This document shows, piece after piece, positions 1 to 9,821 of a DNA stretch of 64,000 bases; positions within the stretch are counted from its first letter, which is position 1; every line of letters starts with the position of its first letter. The stretch spans positions 186,546 through 250,545 of the forward strand of contig CAUYUJ010016063.1 of the NCBI GenBank assembly GCA_963575745.1. The letters run 5' to 3'. A program made the translations under genes and the position numbers. The notes under the pieces were generated by a model. The model saw only the letters and a list, made by a program, of their open reading frames with translations. It did not search any database and was not told where the DNA came from. This stretch comes from Prorocentrum cordatum. Lineage: Eukaryota > Sar > Dinophyceae > Prorocentrales > Prorocentraceae.

Positions 1-94
1 TGCCAGCGATCCATCGGCGATGTATCGCCGATTCCTGCTCGAGGCTCCCCTCCCTGAGCCAGTGCCCTCCCCTGTCCCAGACCGCCGACGTCAT

Positions 95-270
95 GATTAG
101 TTTTAAGTCAGGCCTGTCCCTCTACAGGGGGAATATCCAAAACTAGTCAAAAATTGTCTGGGGACCATTTGTTGCCCATGTTTAAGCATGTTTGGGGCAT
201 TTTTGGGGTATTTTTTGGATTTCCCCCCAAAATTCCTCTGTACGGAGAAAGGCCCGACCTAAGATTAGTT
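95..270. mobile_element. hAT-like MITE with 8-bp target duplication
   Basis: The direct repeat GATTAGTT lies at 95-102 and 263-270. Between them a 160-bp segment (103-262) has imperfect terminal inverted repeats: the left end reads TTAAGTCAGGCCTGTCCC and the reverse complement of the right end reads TTAGGTCGGGCCTTTCTCC, with similarity continuing about 40 bp inward. An 8-bp duplication plus short TIRs and no coding capacity fits a non-autonomous hAT-superfamily element. Related ends occur near 16,660-16,739, 20,792-22,342 and 23,723-23,850. Superfamily assignment is inferred from duplication length only. Confidence 0.75.
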
Positions 271-660
271 CATAACGTCGGCCTCTAAAGGTCTCGACCA
301 ATTCCCCTGGACAGGTTCCGGATCCTGAGTCGTTTCCGGACAGTCTCGCGGCCGGGTAAGGGCCCCCAGAGGCCGACAATGGCGAAAACGAAAACCTTTC
401 TGTCGTGAGTTGTTCCTGACTCGAGGATGGAGGATGGAGGATGGAGGAGGATGGATGGAGGATGGATGGAGGATGGAGGCTGGAGGCTGGATCTGTTTCG
501 GGCTCGTCTCCCCTCGAGGATGGAGGAGGCCCTGGGCCTCGAGACGGACGGGCTGCTGGTGGCCCTGGCGCGGTGGCTCGAGGCCTCGCTCGGGGCGCCG
601 GCCGCGGCGGGCCTCGCGCACGTGAGCGGCAACGTGTACCTGGCCCGAGGAACAAACGCG
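271..660. other. dispersed repeat arm and GC-rich coding-like stretch
   Basis: Bases 271-412 resemble the arms of the foldback structure at 22,517-23,410 (shared blocks around CCCAGAGG and GAGTCGTTTC), so this is a copy of the same dispersed family. Bases 420-500 are a GGATGGA-type short tandem repeat. Bases 517-650 are unlike their surroundings: codon-like GC3 bias in one plus-strand frame (LETDGLLVALARWLEASLG and on), which could be a captured exon fragment. No start, stop or splice pair can be fixed, so no gene is called. Confidence 0.35.
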
Positions 661-671
661 CGCATCCCCCG

Positions 672-893
672 AGCGCCTCCTCCTCCTTCTCCTCCTTCCT
701 CCTCCCTCATACTCCCTCCTCCTCCTCCCCCTCCCTCCTCCTCCTCCTCCTCCTCTTCCTCCTCCTCCTCCTCCTCCTCCTCCTCCTCCCTTCTCCTCCT
801 CCTCCTCCTCCTCCTCACTCCTCCTCCTCCTCCTCCTCCTCCTCCTCCTCCTCCTCCTCCTCCTCCTCCTCCTCCTCCTCCTCCTCCCCCTCC
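672..893. repeat. (CTC)n/(TCC)n microsatellite
   Basis: Nearly pure polypyrimidine trinucleotide tract on the plus strand, about 220 bp. It creates long stop-free reading in several frames (poly-Ser, Leu, Pro or Arg, Glu, Gly), none of which should be taken as protein. Confidence 0.95.
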
Positions 894-1148
894 CGATGCC
901 GCAAGCGAGGCGCTCCACGATCGATGTCGAATCCGATCGCAGGCGGCCCTGGTAGGTTCTAACAGGAGGCATCGGTTCGCAGAGGGTTCTGACTTGGCGC
1001 TCTGCTGTGGGGTCTCCCCTGTCCCGCCCCTGCCAGCGTCCCTGGCGGCCTCCCCATCCGCCGTATCGCCGCGTTTCCTCTCCGCGTACGTGGGCGGCAA
1101 CGTGCACCTGTCACAAGCATGAGCTTTCGTGGAGGAGGATCCGAGAGA

Positions 1149-1266
1149 AGGAGGAGGAGGAGGAGGAGGAGGAGGAGGAGGAGGAAGTGCAAGGGGCGAG
1201 GGGTGAGGAGGCGGAGGGGGAGGAGGATGAGGATGGTGATGATGCTGCTGATGATGATGCTGCTGA

Positions 1267-1300
<34 letters not shown>

Positions 1301-1338
1301 GATGGTGATGGTGATGGTGACGGTGATAATGATGATGC

Positions 1339-1370
<32 letters not shown>

Positions 1371-1468
1371 CTGATGCTGATGCTGATGCTGATGCTGCTG
1401 ATGATGATGATGCTGATGATGATGATGATGATGACGACGATGATGATGATGCTGATTATGATGATGAA

Positions 1469-1539
<71 letters not shown>

Positions 1540-1660
1540 CAATGATGATGCTGATGATGATGATTATGATGATGATGCTGATGATGTTGATGATGCTGAT
1601 TATGATGATGATGATGAGGAGGAGGAGGAGGAGGAGGAGGAGGAGGAGGAGGATCGGGCA
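1149..1660. repeat. (GGA)n - (GAT)n - (GGA)n compound microsatellite
   Basis: About 45 bp of GGA repeats is followed by about 400 bp of GAT repeats with scattered GCT and GGT variants (1,219-1,616), then another GGA run. Purine and GAT strands are consistent in orientation. Poly-Asp, poly-Met and poly-Ile ORFs here are artefacts of triplet periodicity. Confidence 0.95.
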
Positions 1661-2640
1661 GGAGCAGGGGCGGGTTTTGATAGGATTACCTACCGCTCCC
1701 CCTATCATGGCATGAGCTTTCGGGGAGGAGGCACGATGAAACAAACAGAGCTCTCAAGCTGTGCTTGCGCAGTTGTTGCTTCCGCTTGGCTCTAGGACGT
1801 GTCTCTGGCGACTTCTACATTCGATCCTCTGTGGCTACGGTTCGCAGCAGATTCACGCAATGATGCATACATGCATGCATGCGCACCCGCAGCAACTCTT
1901 TCATATAATGTGCAATCACGCGCTGCAGGAGAGGATGGGGAGTTGTGCCGAGGGGCGAGGGGCGCGAAGGAGGAGGAGGAGGAGGAGGAGGATCGGATAG
2001 GAGGAGGGTGCGGGTGCGGGTGATGATAGGAGGAGCTGCCGCTCCCCATACCACAGCTCCAAGAACATGATCTCTCGGAGGTCCGCGCGGATGTCCTGGA
2101 TCGGCGCTCGAGCTTCCTGGCGGCGCCTCCGGCGCTGCCCGTGGCGCGCTCCCCGCGCCAGGAAATGAGGCCCAGCGCTTTTCCGAGAAGTCCGTGCGGA
2201 CCTCCGACAATTTATGTGTGTATGCCGTCATTTGTTCCTCGACTGGCCCCACGGCTGCAGCTGGGGCGCGGCCCGCGGGCGCAGCTGGCCCCGGAGCTCA
2301 GAGAGGGAAGCGGTAGTCCGTAAGGCCTTCGCCGCCTGCCGCCGGCCCCCTCTCCATCATAGTGGGACATGTCGGAGTCGCGTCGGTGCATCTCGGCGCT
2401 GCCTTGGCGTATTTGGGATGATGAGCTTGTTTTCCACCATCACCACCACCATACGTTGGAGGGGGGAAGGAGGAGGAGGGCGAGGAGGAGGAGGATGACG
2501 AAGAAGAAGAGGAGGAAGGGGAGGAGGAGGAGGAGGAGGAGGAGGAGGAGGAACCCCCCTCCAACTTAGGGTGGTGGTGGTGGAAAACAGTCCCATCATG
2601 GGACCAGCATGCGGGGGCGGCTAGGAATCATCAGCGCACA
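1661..2640. other. unassigned spacer with short GGA tracts
   Basis: Contains GGA microsatellites at 1,971-1,992 and 2,460-2,552. Bases 2,060-2,225 resemble 25,830-25,990; read on the minus strand both give a similar peptide (HKLSEVRTDFSEKRW and HKFSDVRADFSDRRW). No complete gene is supported. Confidence 0.4.
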
Positions 2641-5600
2641 TTGAGACGTTGGCGTTATCGAAGACGCCCGCGGCGCATCGCCGCCCCTTCCTGCCTTTTG
2701 GAATCGCCCGCGTGGCCGAGCGTTGTGGCAGGAGCTCTGCCACGCTGTCGGGCCCTGTGTTCCACAAGCCTTTGTGGAAACCCTTGTGGAAACTTCTGGG
2801 GGAGGATGGCGGGGAAGATGGGGGAGGATGGCGGGAAACCCTTCAGGGGAACTTCTGGAGGAGGAGGAGGAGGAGGAGGAGGAGCAGCAGCAGCAGCAGC
2901 AGAGAGGGGAGGAGGAGGACGAGGAGGAGGAGGAGGAGGGGGAGGAGGAGGAAGCAGCTTGGGAGCCTCTTGGGGCACTCTTTGGGCCTCCTGAGAGCTT
3001 CCTGGGAGCCTCTTTGAGGCATCTTGGGGGCCTCCTTGGGCCTCGTGGGGGCCGTTGGAGACTTCTCCTGGGCCTCTTTGGCCGTCTCAAGGTATTTCTG
3101 GCCCGTCTGATGCAGTCGGAAGCCGTCTTGGGGGCCTCTCCGGGCCGACGGGAAACCCTCTTGGGGTGCTCCAGGTCCGTCTTGGAAGCCATCTTGGAAG
3201 TCTTGCGAACCTCTTAGGCCGTCTGGGCGCCCTCTTGGGGCCGTCTTGGGGGCCTCTTGGGCCGTTCTGGGGCCATCCTGGATGCCTCTTGGTTGATCTT
3301 TCGGGGCTCTTGGGCCGTCGGGCCGTCGGATGGCCGACAAGAAGCACAAGTCAACTTTCTTCAAAAACGGCAGACAAATTAATGATGTTGGCATCTATGG
3401 GCCTCCCTGGAGATCATTTTGGAGGCCTCTTTCGTCTTGGAGGCCTCTTTGGGGCCTCTTGGGCCGTCTTGGGACATCTTAGAGCCATCTTGGGCCGTTT
3501 TGGTGGGCTCCTCGCCCGTTGGACGCCGTCTTGGGGGCCTCTCTGGGCCGACTTGAAACCCTCTTGGGGTGCTCCAGGGCCGTCTTGGAGGCCATCGTGG
3601 GCATCTTGGAGGCCTGTTGGGCCGTCTTGGGGCCCTCTTGGGGCCGTCTTGGGGGCCTCTTGGGCCGTTCTTGGCAATCTTGGCGGCTCTTGGGACTCTT
3701 GGGCCGTCTCGGGCGATCTTGGGGGCTCTTGGGCCGTCTCGGGCCGTCGGAAGGTCGAAAAGAAGCAAGTGCCCAAACCCTTTAAACACTTTGAAAAGAC
3801 AAGTCAATGATGTTGACCTCCTCGGGCCTTCCTGCAGGCCCTCGGGGAGGCCTCTTGCGCCGCCTTGGGGACCTCTCGGAGGCCTCTTGGGCCGTCTTGG
3901 GCCATCTTAGAACCACCGTGGGCTGTCCTTCGCCCGTCGGGTGCCGTCGGAAGCTGTCTTGGGGCCTCTCTGGGCCGACTGGGCGCTCCCTTGGGGTGCT
4001 CCAGGGCAGTCTTGGAGGCCGTCTCGGGCGCCTTGGAGGCCCCTTGGACCGTCTTGGGGCCCTCCTGGGGCGGTCTTGGGCGCCTCTTGGGCCGTTCTTG
4101 GACCATCTTGGAGGCCTCTTGGGCGATCTTGGGGCGATCTTTGGGGGCTCTTGGGGGGTCTCGGGCCGTCGGAAAGCGGAGAAGAAGCAAATGCCACAAC
4201 CCTTCAAATTGGAAGGAAAATCAATGATTTTAGCCTCTTCGGGCCTTCCTGGAGGACCTCCGGGAGGCCTCGTGGGCTGTCTTGGAGGCCTTTGGGGGGC
4301 AGTCTTGGGCCGTCTTAGAGGCATCTTGGGCCTACTTGGAGGCATCTTGGACCCTCCTTGGCCGTCGTGGAGGCGGTCTTGGACCGACTTGGGCGAACTT
4401 GGGAACCACCTCGGGCCATCCGAGCCGTTTTGGAGGCCATCGAGGGCCACCTTGGAGCGGGAAAGACATTGACCCAGGGAGTTCTTTGTGGACGTTGAGC
4501 TCGTTTCTGGGCTTTGTGCGGCTTTGTGCGCTCTTCCGGGTGGCCGGCGGGCTGGGCCGGAGCCCCAGGGGAGAGTTCTTTTGGAAAAAGAACCAGAATC
4601 AAAACCGAAAGGGTCCAGCACGCAGGGCACCCTTGTGGCAAGCCAACAGGGGTGGCGGATCTAAGACGCCTACGGCGAATCACCGCCGCCCCCTGCCCCT
4701 TTGGAAGCGCCTCTGTGGCCGACTGCTGAGCCAGAGCTTGGCCAAGCTATCGGACCATGTGTTCCCCGAGTCGGTTTGGAAAGACTTGGGGGAACGCATG
4801 GGGGAGCAAGAAGAGGAGGAGGAGGAGGAGGAGGAGGAGGAGGAGGAGAAAAGAGGAGGAGGAGGAGGAGGTGGAGGAGGAGGAGGAGGAGGAGGAGGCC
4901 TCTTGGGCGCCTCTTGGGGCACTCTTGGGGCCTCCTGGGAGCTTCCTGGGGGCCTCTTGGAGGGTTTGGGGGGGCCTTGGGGGGCTTCTGGTGGAGACTC
5001 TTTGGCAGTCTTAGGGCGTTCCTGGCTTGTCTAACGCCGTCGGAAGCCGTCTTGGAGGCCTGTCTGGGTCGTCTAGGGGCCCTCTTGGGGCATATCAGGA
5101 GTTCTTAGAAGCCATCTTGGGCGTCTAGGAGGCCTCTTGGGCCGTTTTGGAGCCCTTTGGGGGCGATCTTGGGAGCCTTTTGGGCCGTGATATGGCAATC
5201 TTGGAGGCCTCTTGGGCGATCTTGGGGGCCTCTTGCGCCATCTGGAGGCGTCGGAATGCCGAGAAGAAACACATGCGAAAATCTTTCAACACCGTTAGGA
5301 AAATCAATGATGTTGGCCTCGTCGTGCCCTCCTGGAAGATCTCCTGGACTTCTTTTGGGCCGTCTTGGAGGCCTCTTGGGGGCCTCTTGGGCCGTCTTGT
5401 GCCATCTTAGGTTGTCTTGGGTGCATCTTCGGCCGGGTTAGAGGCATCTTGGGGCCATCTTAGCCGTCTCGGAGGCCATCTAAGCCTTCTTGGGTGCATC
5501 TTGGGCCGTATTTTGAGGCATCTTGGGGCCATCTTACGTAGCCGTCTTGGAGGCCATCTTGGGCGTCTTGGAGGCTTCTTGGGCCCTCTTGGGGCCCGGC

Positions 5601-8600
5601 CTTCTTTGGGGCGTCTTGGGCCGTCATGGGGCCATTTTGGAGGCCTCGTGGGCGATCTTGGGGCGACCGTGGGGGCCTCTGGGGCCGTCTTGGGCCGTCG
5701 GAATGCCGAAAAGAAGCAGGTGCCCAAATCCTTCAAAAACTGACGGAAAATCAATGATTTTGGCTTCTTCGGGCCCTCTTGGAGGACCTCTTGGAGGCCT
5801 CTTGGGCTGTCTTGGAGGCCTATTGGGGGCCTCTTCGGCCGTCTTGTGCCATCTTGAGGCCATCTCAGGCCATCTTTGGTGCATCTTGGGCCGTGTTAGA
5901 GGCATCTTGGGGCTATCTTGGGCAGTCTTGGAGGCCATCTTGGGCAGTCTTGGAGGCCATCTTGGGCAGTCTTGGAGCCATCTGGGGCAGGAAAACCCAC
6001 GGCAACCACCTCCGGGCAATCCTTCCGGGTGGCCAGCGGGACGCGCCGGAGCTCCAGGGGGAGTTTTTTTGGAAAAGAACCAAAACCAAAAGCGGTAGGG
6101 TTCGGCACGCCAGGCACCCCTTTGATAAATCAAAAGGGGGTGGCGGATCGAAGACGCCTACGGCGAAGCACCGCCGCCCCCTGCCTTTTTGGAAATGCCT
6201 ATGTGGCCGAACGTTGTGGCCAGAGGCCTGCCAAGCTATCGGACCATGTGTTCCCCGAATCGGTTTGGAAAGCGTTCGGGGAATACGGTGGGCGAGGCTG
6301 GGACGACTTGGGCTTTTCTTGGGGTGCTACAGGGCCGTCTTGGAGGCCATCTTGAGCGTCTTGGAGGCCTCTTGGGCCGTCTTGGGGGCCTCTTGGGGCC
6401 GTCTTGGGGGCCTCTTGGGCCGTTCTGGGGCCATCTTGGAGGCCTCTTGGGCGATCTGTGGGTGATCTTTGGAAGCTCTTGGGCCGTCGAAAGGCCGAAA
6501 TGAAGCAAATGTCAAAATCCTTTAAAAACTTAATGGAAAATCTATGTTTCGGCCTCTTCCGGCTTTCCTGGAGGCCCTCTTGGAGGCCTCTTGGGCCGTC
6601 TTGGGCCAGCTTCGAACCAACTTCGGCCATCTTTTTGTGGGCTCCTGGCCCGTCTGACGCCGTCGGAAGCCGTTTGGGAGGCCTCTCTGGGCCGACTTGG
6701 GGCATTCTTGGGGTGCTCCAGGGCCGTCTTCGATGCCATCTTGGGCGTCTTGGAGGCTCTCGGCCCATCTTGGGGCCCTCTTGGGGCCATCTTGGGGGCG
6801 TCTTGGGCCGTCATGAGGCCATCTTGGAGGCCTCGTGGGCGATCTTGGGGCGATTCGGGGGGCCTCTAGGGCCGTCTTGGGCAGTCGGAAGGCCGAAAAG
6901 AAGCAGATGCCCAAATCCTTCAAAAACCAACGGAAAATCAATGATTTTGGCCCTTTCGGGCCTTCTTTGAGGACGTCTTGGAGGGCTCTTGGGCCGTCTT
7001 GGAGGCCTCTTGCGGGCCTTTTGGGCCGTCGTAGACCATCTTGAGGCCATCTTGGGCTGTCTTGGGTGCATATTGGAGCCATCTTAGACGTCTTTGAGGC
7101 CATCTTGGCTGTCTTGGAGGCATAGTTGAGCCCATCCTGGACCATCTTGGCCGTCTTGGAGGCCAACTTGGGGCAACAAAGGCATTGACGGATGGATTTT
7201 CGGGAATCTCCCGGGACCCAGGCGGGACGGGCCGAAGTCCCAGGAGAGTTCTTTTGGACAAAGAACCAAACCCAACAGCCATATTGTTCGGCACGCCAGG
7301 CACTCCTGTTGCCAGCAAAAGGGGGCGGCGGATCGAAGACGCCTACGGCGAATCACTGCCGCCCCCTGCCTTTTTGGAAGCGCCTATGTGGCCGAACGTT
7401 GAGGCCGGTCCTGCCAAGCTATCGGACCATGTGTTCCCCGAATCGGTTTGGAAAGCCTTCTAGGAACACGTGGGCATCTTGAAGGTCATATTGGCCGTCT
7501 GGAGAGCATTTTGACCCTTTCGGGCCTTCTTGAAGGACGCCTTGGAGGGCTCTTGGGCCGTCTTGGAGGCCATCTTGAGCGTCTTGGAGGCCTCTTAGGC
7601 CGTCTTGGGGGCCTCTTGGGGCCGTCTTGGGCCTCTTGGGAGATCTTTGGGGGCCCTTGGGCCGTCTCGGGCCGTCGTAAGGCCGAAAAAAAAAACAAAT
7701 GCCACAATCCTTCAAAAGCTGACGGGAAATCAATGATTTTGGCCTTTGCAGGCCTTCCTGGAGGCCCACTTAGATGTCTCTTGGGCCGTCTTGGGCCATC
7801 TTAGGGCCATCTTCGGCTGTTTTGTTGGGCTCCTGGCCCGTCCGACGCCGTCGGAAGCCGTTTGGGGGGCCTTTTGGGGCCGACTTGGGGCCCTCTTGGA
7901 GTGCTCCAGGGCCGTCTTGGAGGCCATCTTGGGCGTCTTGGAGGCCTCCTGGGCCGTCTTGGGGGCCTCTCGGGGCCGTCTTGGGGGCCTCTTGGGCCGT
8001 TCTGGGGCCATCTTGGAGGCCTCTTGGGCGATCTGTGGGTGATCTTTGGAAGCTCTTGGGCCGTCTCGGGCCGTCGGAAGGCCGAAAAGAAGCACATGTC
8101 AAAATCTTTTAAAACAGCCAAAGGACAACCTGTGTTTTGGACCTTCTTCTGGCCTTCCTGGACGCCCTCTTGGAGGCCTCTCGCGCCGTCTTGGGCCAGC
8201 TTCGAGCCAACTTCGGCCATCTTGGTGGGCTCCTGGCCCGTCGGAAGCCGTTTGGGGGGCCTCTCTGGGCCGACTTGGGGCCCCTTAGGGGTGCTCCAGG
8301 ACCGTCTTAGAGGCCATCTTGGGCGTCTTGGAGCCCTCTTGGGGGCCTCTTGGGCCGTCATGGGGCCATCTTGGAGGCCTCTTGGGCGATCTTTGGGCGA
8401 TCTTGGAAGCCTCTTGGGCCGTCTTGGGCCGTCGGAAAAGCGAAAATGCCAAAATCTTTGAAACACCTAAGGAATATCCATGATTTTGGCCCTTTCGGGC
8501 CTTTTTTGAGTACGTCTTGAAGGGCTCTTGGGCCGTCTTGGAGGCCTTTTCGGGGCCTCTTGGGCCAGTTTGAGGCCATCTTGGGCCGTCTTGGGTGCAT

Positions 8601-8787
8601 CTTGGGTCGTCTTGGAGGCATCTTGGGGCCATCGTAGCCGTTTTGGAGGCCATCTTGGGCAGTCTTGGAGGCCATCTTGGGCAGTCTTGGAGCCGTCTGG
8701 GGCAGGAAAACCCACGGCAACCACCTCCGGAAGAGCCTCGCTGGACCCCGGCGGAACGCGCCGAAGGCCCAGGGGGAGTTCTATTGG
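2640..8787. repeat. higher-order CTTGGGCCGT-type repeat landscape
   Basis: Degenerate short units such as CTTGGGCCGT, CTTGGAGGCC and GGGGCCTCTT run almost without break. A distinct block beginning GTCGGAA(g)GCCGA(A)AAGAAGC and including AATCAATGATTTTGGC recurs near 3,340, 3,755, 4,170, 5,250, 5,700, 6,490, 6,893, 7,675, 8,078 and 8,435, often 400-415 bp apart. Interspersed are dispersed modules starting GGCGGATCGAAGACGCC (near 2,655, 4,660, 6,140, 7,325). Long ORFs on both strands (LGGLLG or RRPKTAQEAP type) follow from the repeat composition and lack any protein domain. The same family reappears at 15,400-15,870 and 26,380-27,290. Confidence 0.85.
4480..4800. repeat. dispersed composite module, copy 2
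   Basis: A stretch containing the GGCCGGAGCCCCAGGGGAGAG end, an A-rich GAAAAAGAACC segment, then the GCGGATCTAAGACGCCTACG module and the ATCGGACCATGTGTTCCCCG block. Equivalent modules lie near 2,650-2,800 (partial), 6,000-6,290, 7,190-7,470, 8,700-8,792 plus 15,257-15,360 (split by copia element 1), 26,380-26,520 and 27,170-27,290. Copies differ by point changes and small indels, as expected for an old dispersed repeat; it shows no ORF of interest. Confidence 0.7.
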
Positions 8788-8792
8788 AAAAA

Positions 8793-8950
8793 TGTTCGTC
8801 CCTGGTTTATTTCTGAGGGGGGTGCACCCGCGGGGCCCAGGAGGCCAGGTCGGAAGGGGGGGGGAGTGAAAACGTATGTTGTGATTTGGCTCAAGAAAAG
8901 AAGGCTGATTCACCTCTCTCCCCCAATCCTTACGGGGGAGGGCTGAAGCA
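8793..8950 (+). repeat. 5' LTR of element 1
   Basis: 158 bp, starts TG and ends CA. It contains ATTTGGCTCAAG at 8,884-8,895, which matches the last nucleotides of the dinoflagellate spliced leader (known sequence ends CATTTTGGCTCAAG). It ends 55 bp after that motif, directly at the primer-binding site. Confidence 0.93.
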
Positions 8951-8964
8951 TGGTAGCGCGGAGC
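8951..8964 (+). other. primer-binding site, element 1 (initiator tRNA-Met type)
   Basis: TGGTAGCGCGGAGC begins immediately after the LTR. TGGTAGCG is complementary to a 3' end of CGCUACCA, which is typical of eukaryotic initiator tRNA-Met and is the primer used by Ty1. Elements 2 and 3 have TGGTAGCGG in the same place. Confidence 0.8.
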
Positions 8965-9024
8965 TGAGCGATGTTCCGCGGCGAGAACACCACTGCGCGA
9001 TTCTAGCAGCGGAACACCGACGTG

Positions 9025-9814
9025 ATGGAGCAGCAGCTGCAACAGCAGCAGCAACAGATAGCGGAACTGCTGCAGACAGTACAACGGCTGCAGCAGCAAC
9101 AGCAGCAACGAGAAGCGGCTGGACAGGCACCAGGACAGCCCGGTCGGATCGCCCAGCGCTTCGAGGTAGTGCTGGACGCCAAGATCATCGGAAAGGTCAA
9201 GCAGTTCGATGGCTCGAGAGCAGGCTGGTCGACTTGGGGGTTTCCACTGGAGAGCCTACATGGCGGCGAACGACAAGCGCTACAGGGACTTCTTCGAGAA
9301 GCTGGATGACAAGACCCTGGAGCAGCTTGACGACGCCAAGAACGCCACCATGAGCGTCGACGACGTTGACTGGGAGGACTTGAGCACGCATCTGCACTAC
9401 ATGCTGGTGCTCGCGATGCCCGAAGACTCGGGAGGAGAAACCATCGTGCGCAACGTCCTGCACGCAGAAGGCGGCCAGGCGTGGATTCGCCTGAAGGCCG
9501 ACTATGCGCCCAACGTGCCTGGCAACGTCGTGGCGCGCATGAGGCGACCCATGTCCACACTGTTCGCGCTGAACACGGACGCGGCGAAAGAGATCGAGAA
9601 GCTGGACTTGGAGATCAACAAGTATGAGAAGGCGGCCGACGAGCAGGTGAGCGATGACATCAAGAAGGGGATCCTGCTCGGCGCGCTCCAGAACGAGCCA
9701 GACCTGCAGAAGCACGTCTTCCGCAAGCTTCGGAACGTTGCCACGCACCTCGCGGTGAGCGCAGAAGTCCTGAGCGCCTTGAAGGCACAGCGCCTTGAAG
9801 GCGCAGCGCCTTGA
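9025..9814 (+). pseudogene. gag of element 1 (frameshifted)
   Basis: The first ATG after the primer-binding site is at 9,025. The N-terminus is Gln-rich with coiled-coil character (residues 1-32, runs of QQQ with IAELLQTVQRL). The next segment, KVKQFDGSRAGWSTWGF, is followed in another frame by the continuation from about 9,244 (WRAYMAANDKRYRDF), a gag-like helical region. An extra T in 9,241-9,243 explains the shift. The second segment ends at 9,814 because a 16-bp unit was triplicated (9,774-9,821). With a single unit the frame would run straight into the downstream zinc-knuckle region. It would form the nucleocapsid/capsid of the particle. Confidence 0.8.
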
Positions 9815-9821
9815 AGGCGCA
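9774..9821. repeat. 16-bp unit, three tandem copies, breaks gag
   Basis: The unit GCGCCTTGAAGGCRCA occurs at 9,774-9,789, 9,790-9,805 and 9,806-9,821. Two extra copies add 32 bp, shifting the frame from 2 to 1, exactly the change seen between the two gag segments. Confidence 0.9.

Noticed and set aside
959-1795. Poly-Asp, poly-Met and poly-Ile ORFs over the GAT tract
   Set aside because: Pure trinucleotide microsatellite with no unique flanking coding sequence.
2643-8653. Many ORFs of 100-280 codons reading LGGLLGRLGG (plus) or RRPKTAQEAPK (minus)
   Set aside because: They come from the same short tandem repeats in every frame on both strands and lack any domain or start context; treated as repeat artefacts.
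9209-9814. Programmed ribosomal frameshift between gag and pol in element 1
   Set aside because: The shift is fully explained by a 16-bp triplication; no slippery heptamer with downstream structure was seen.
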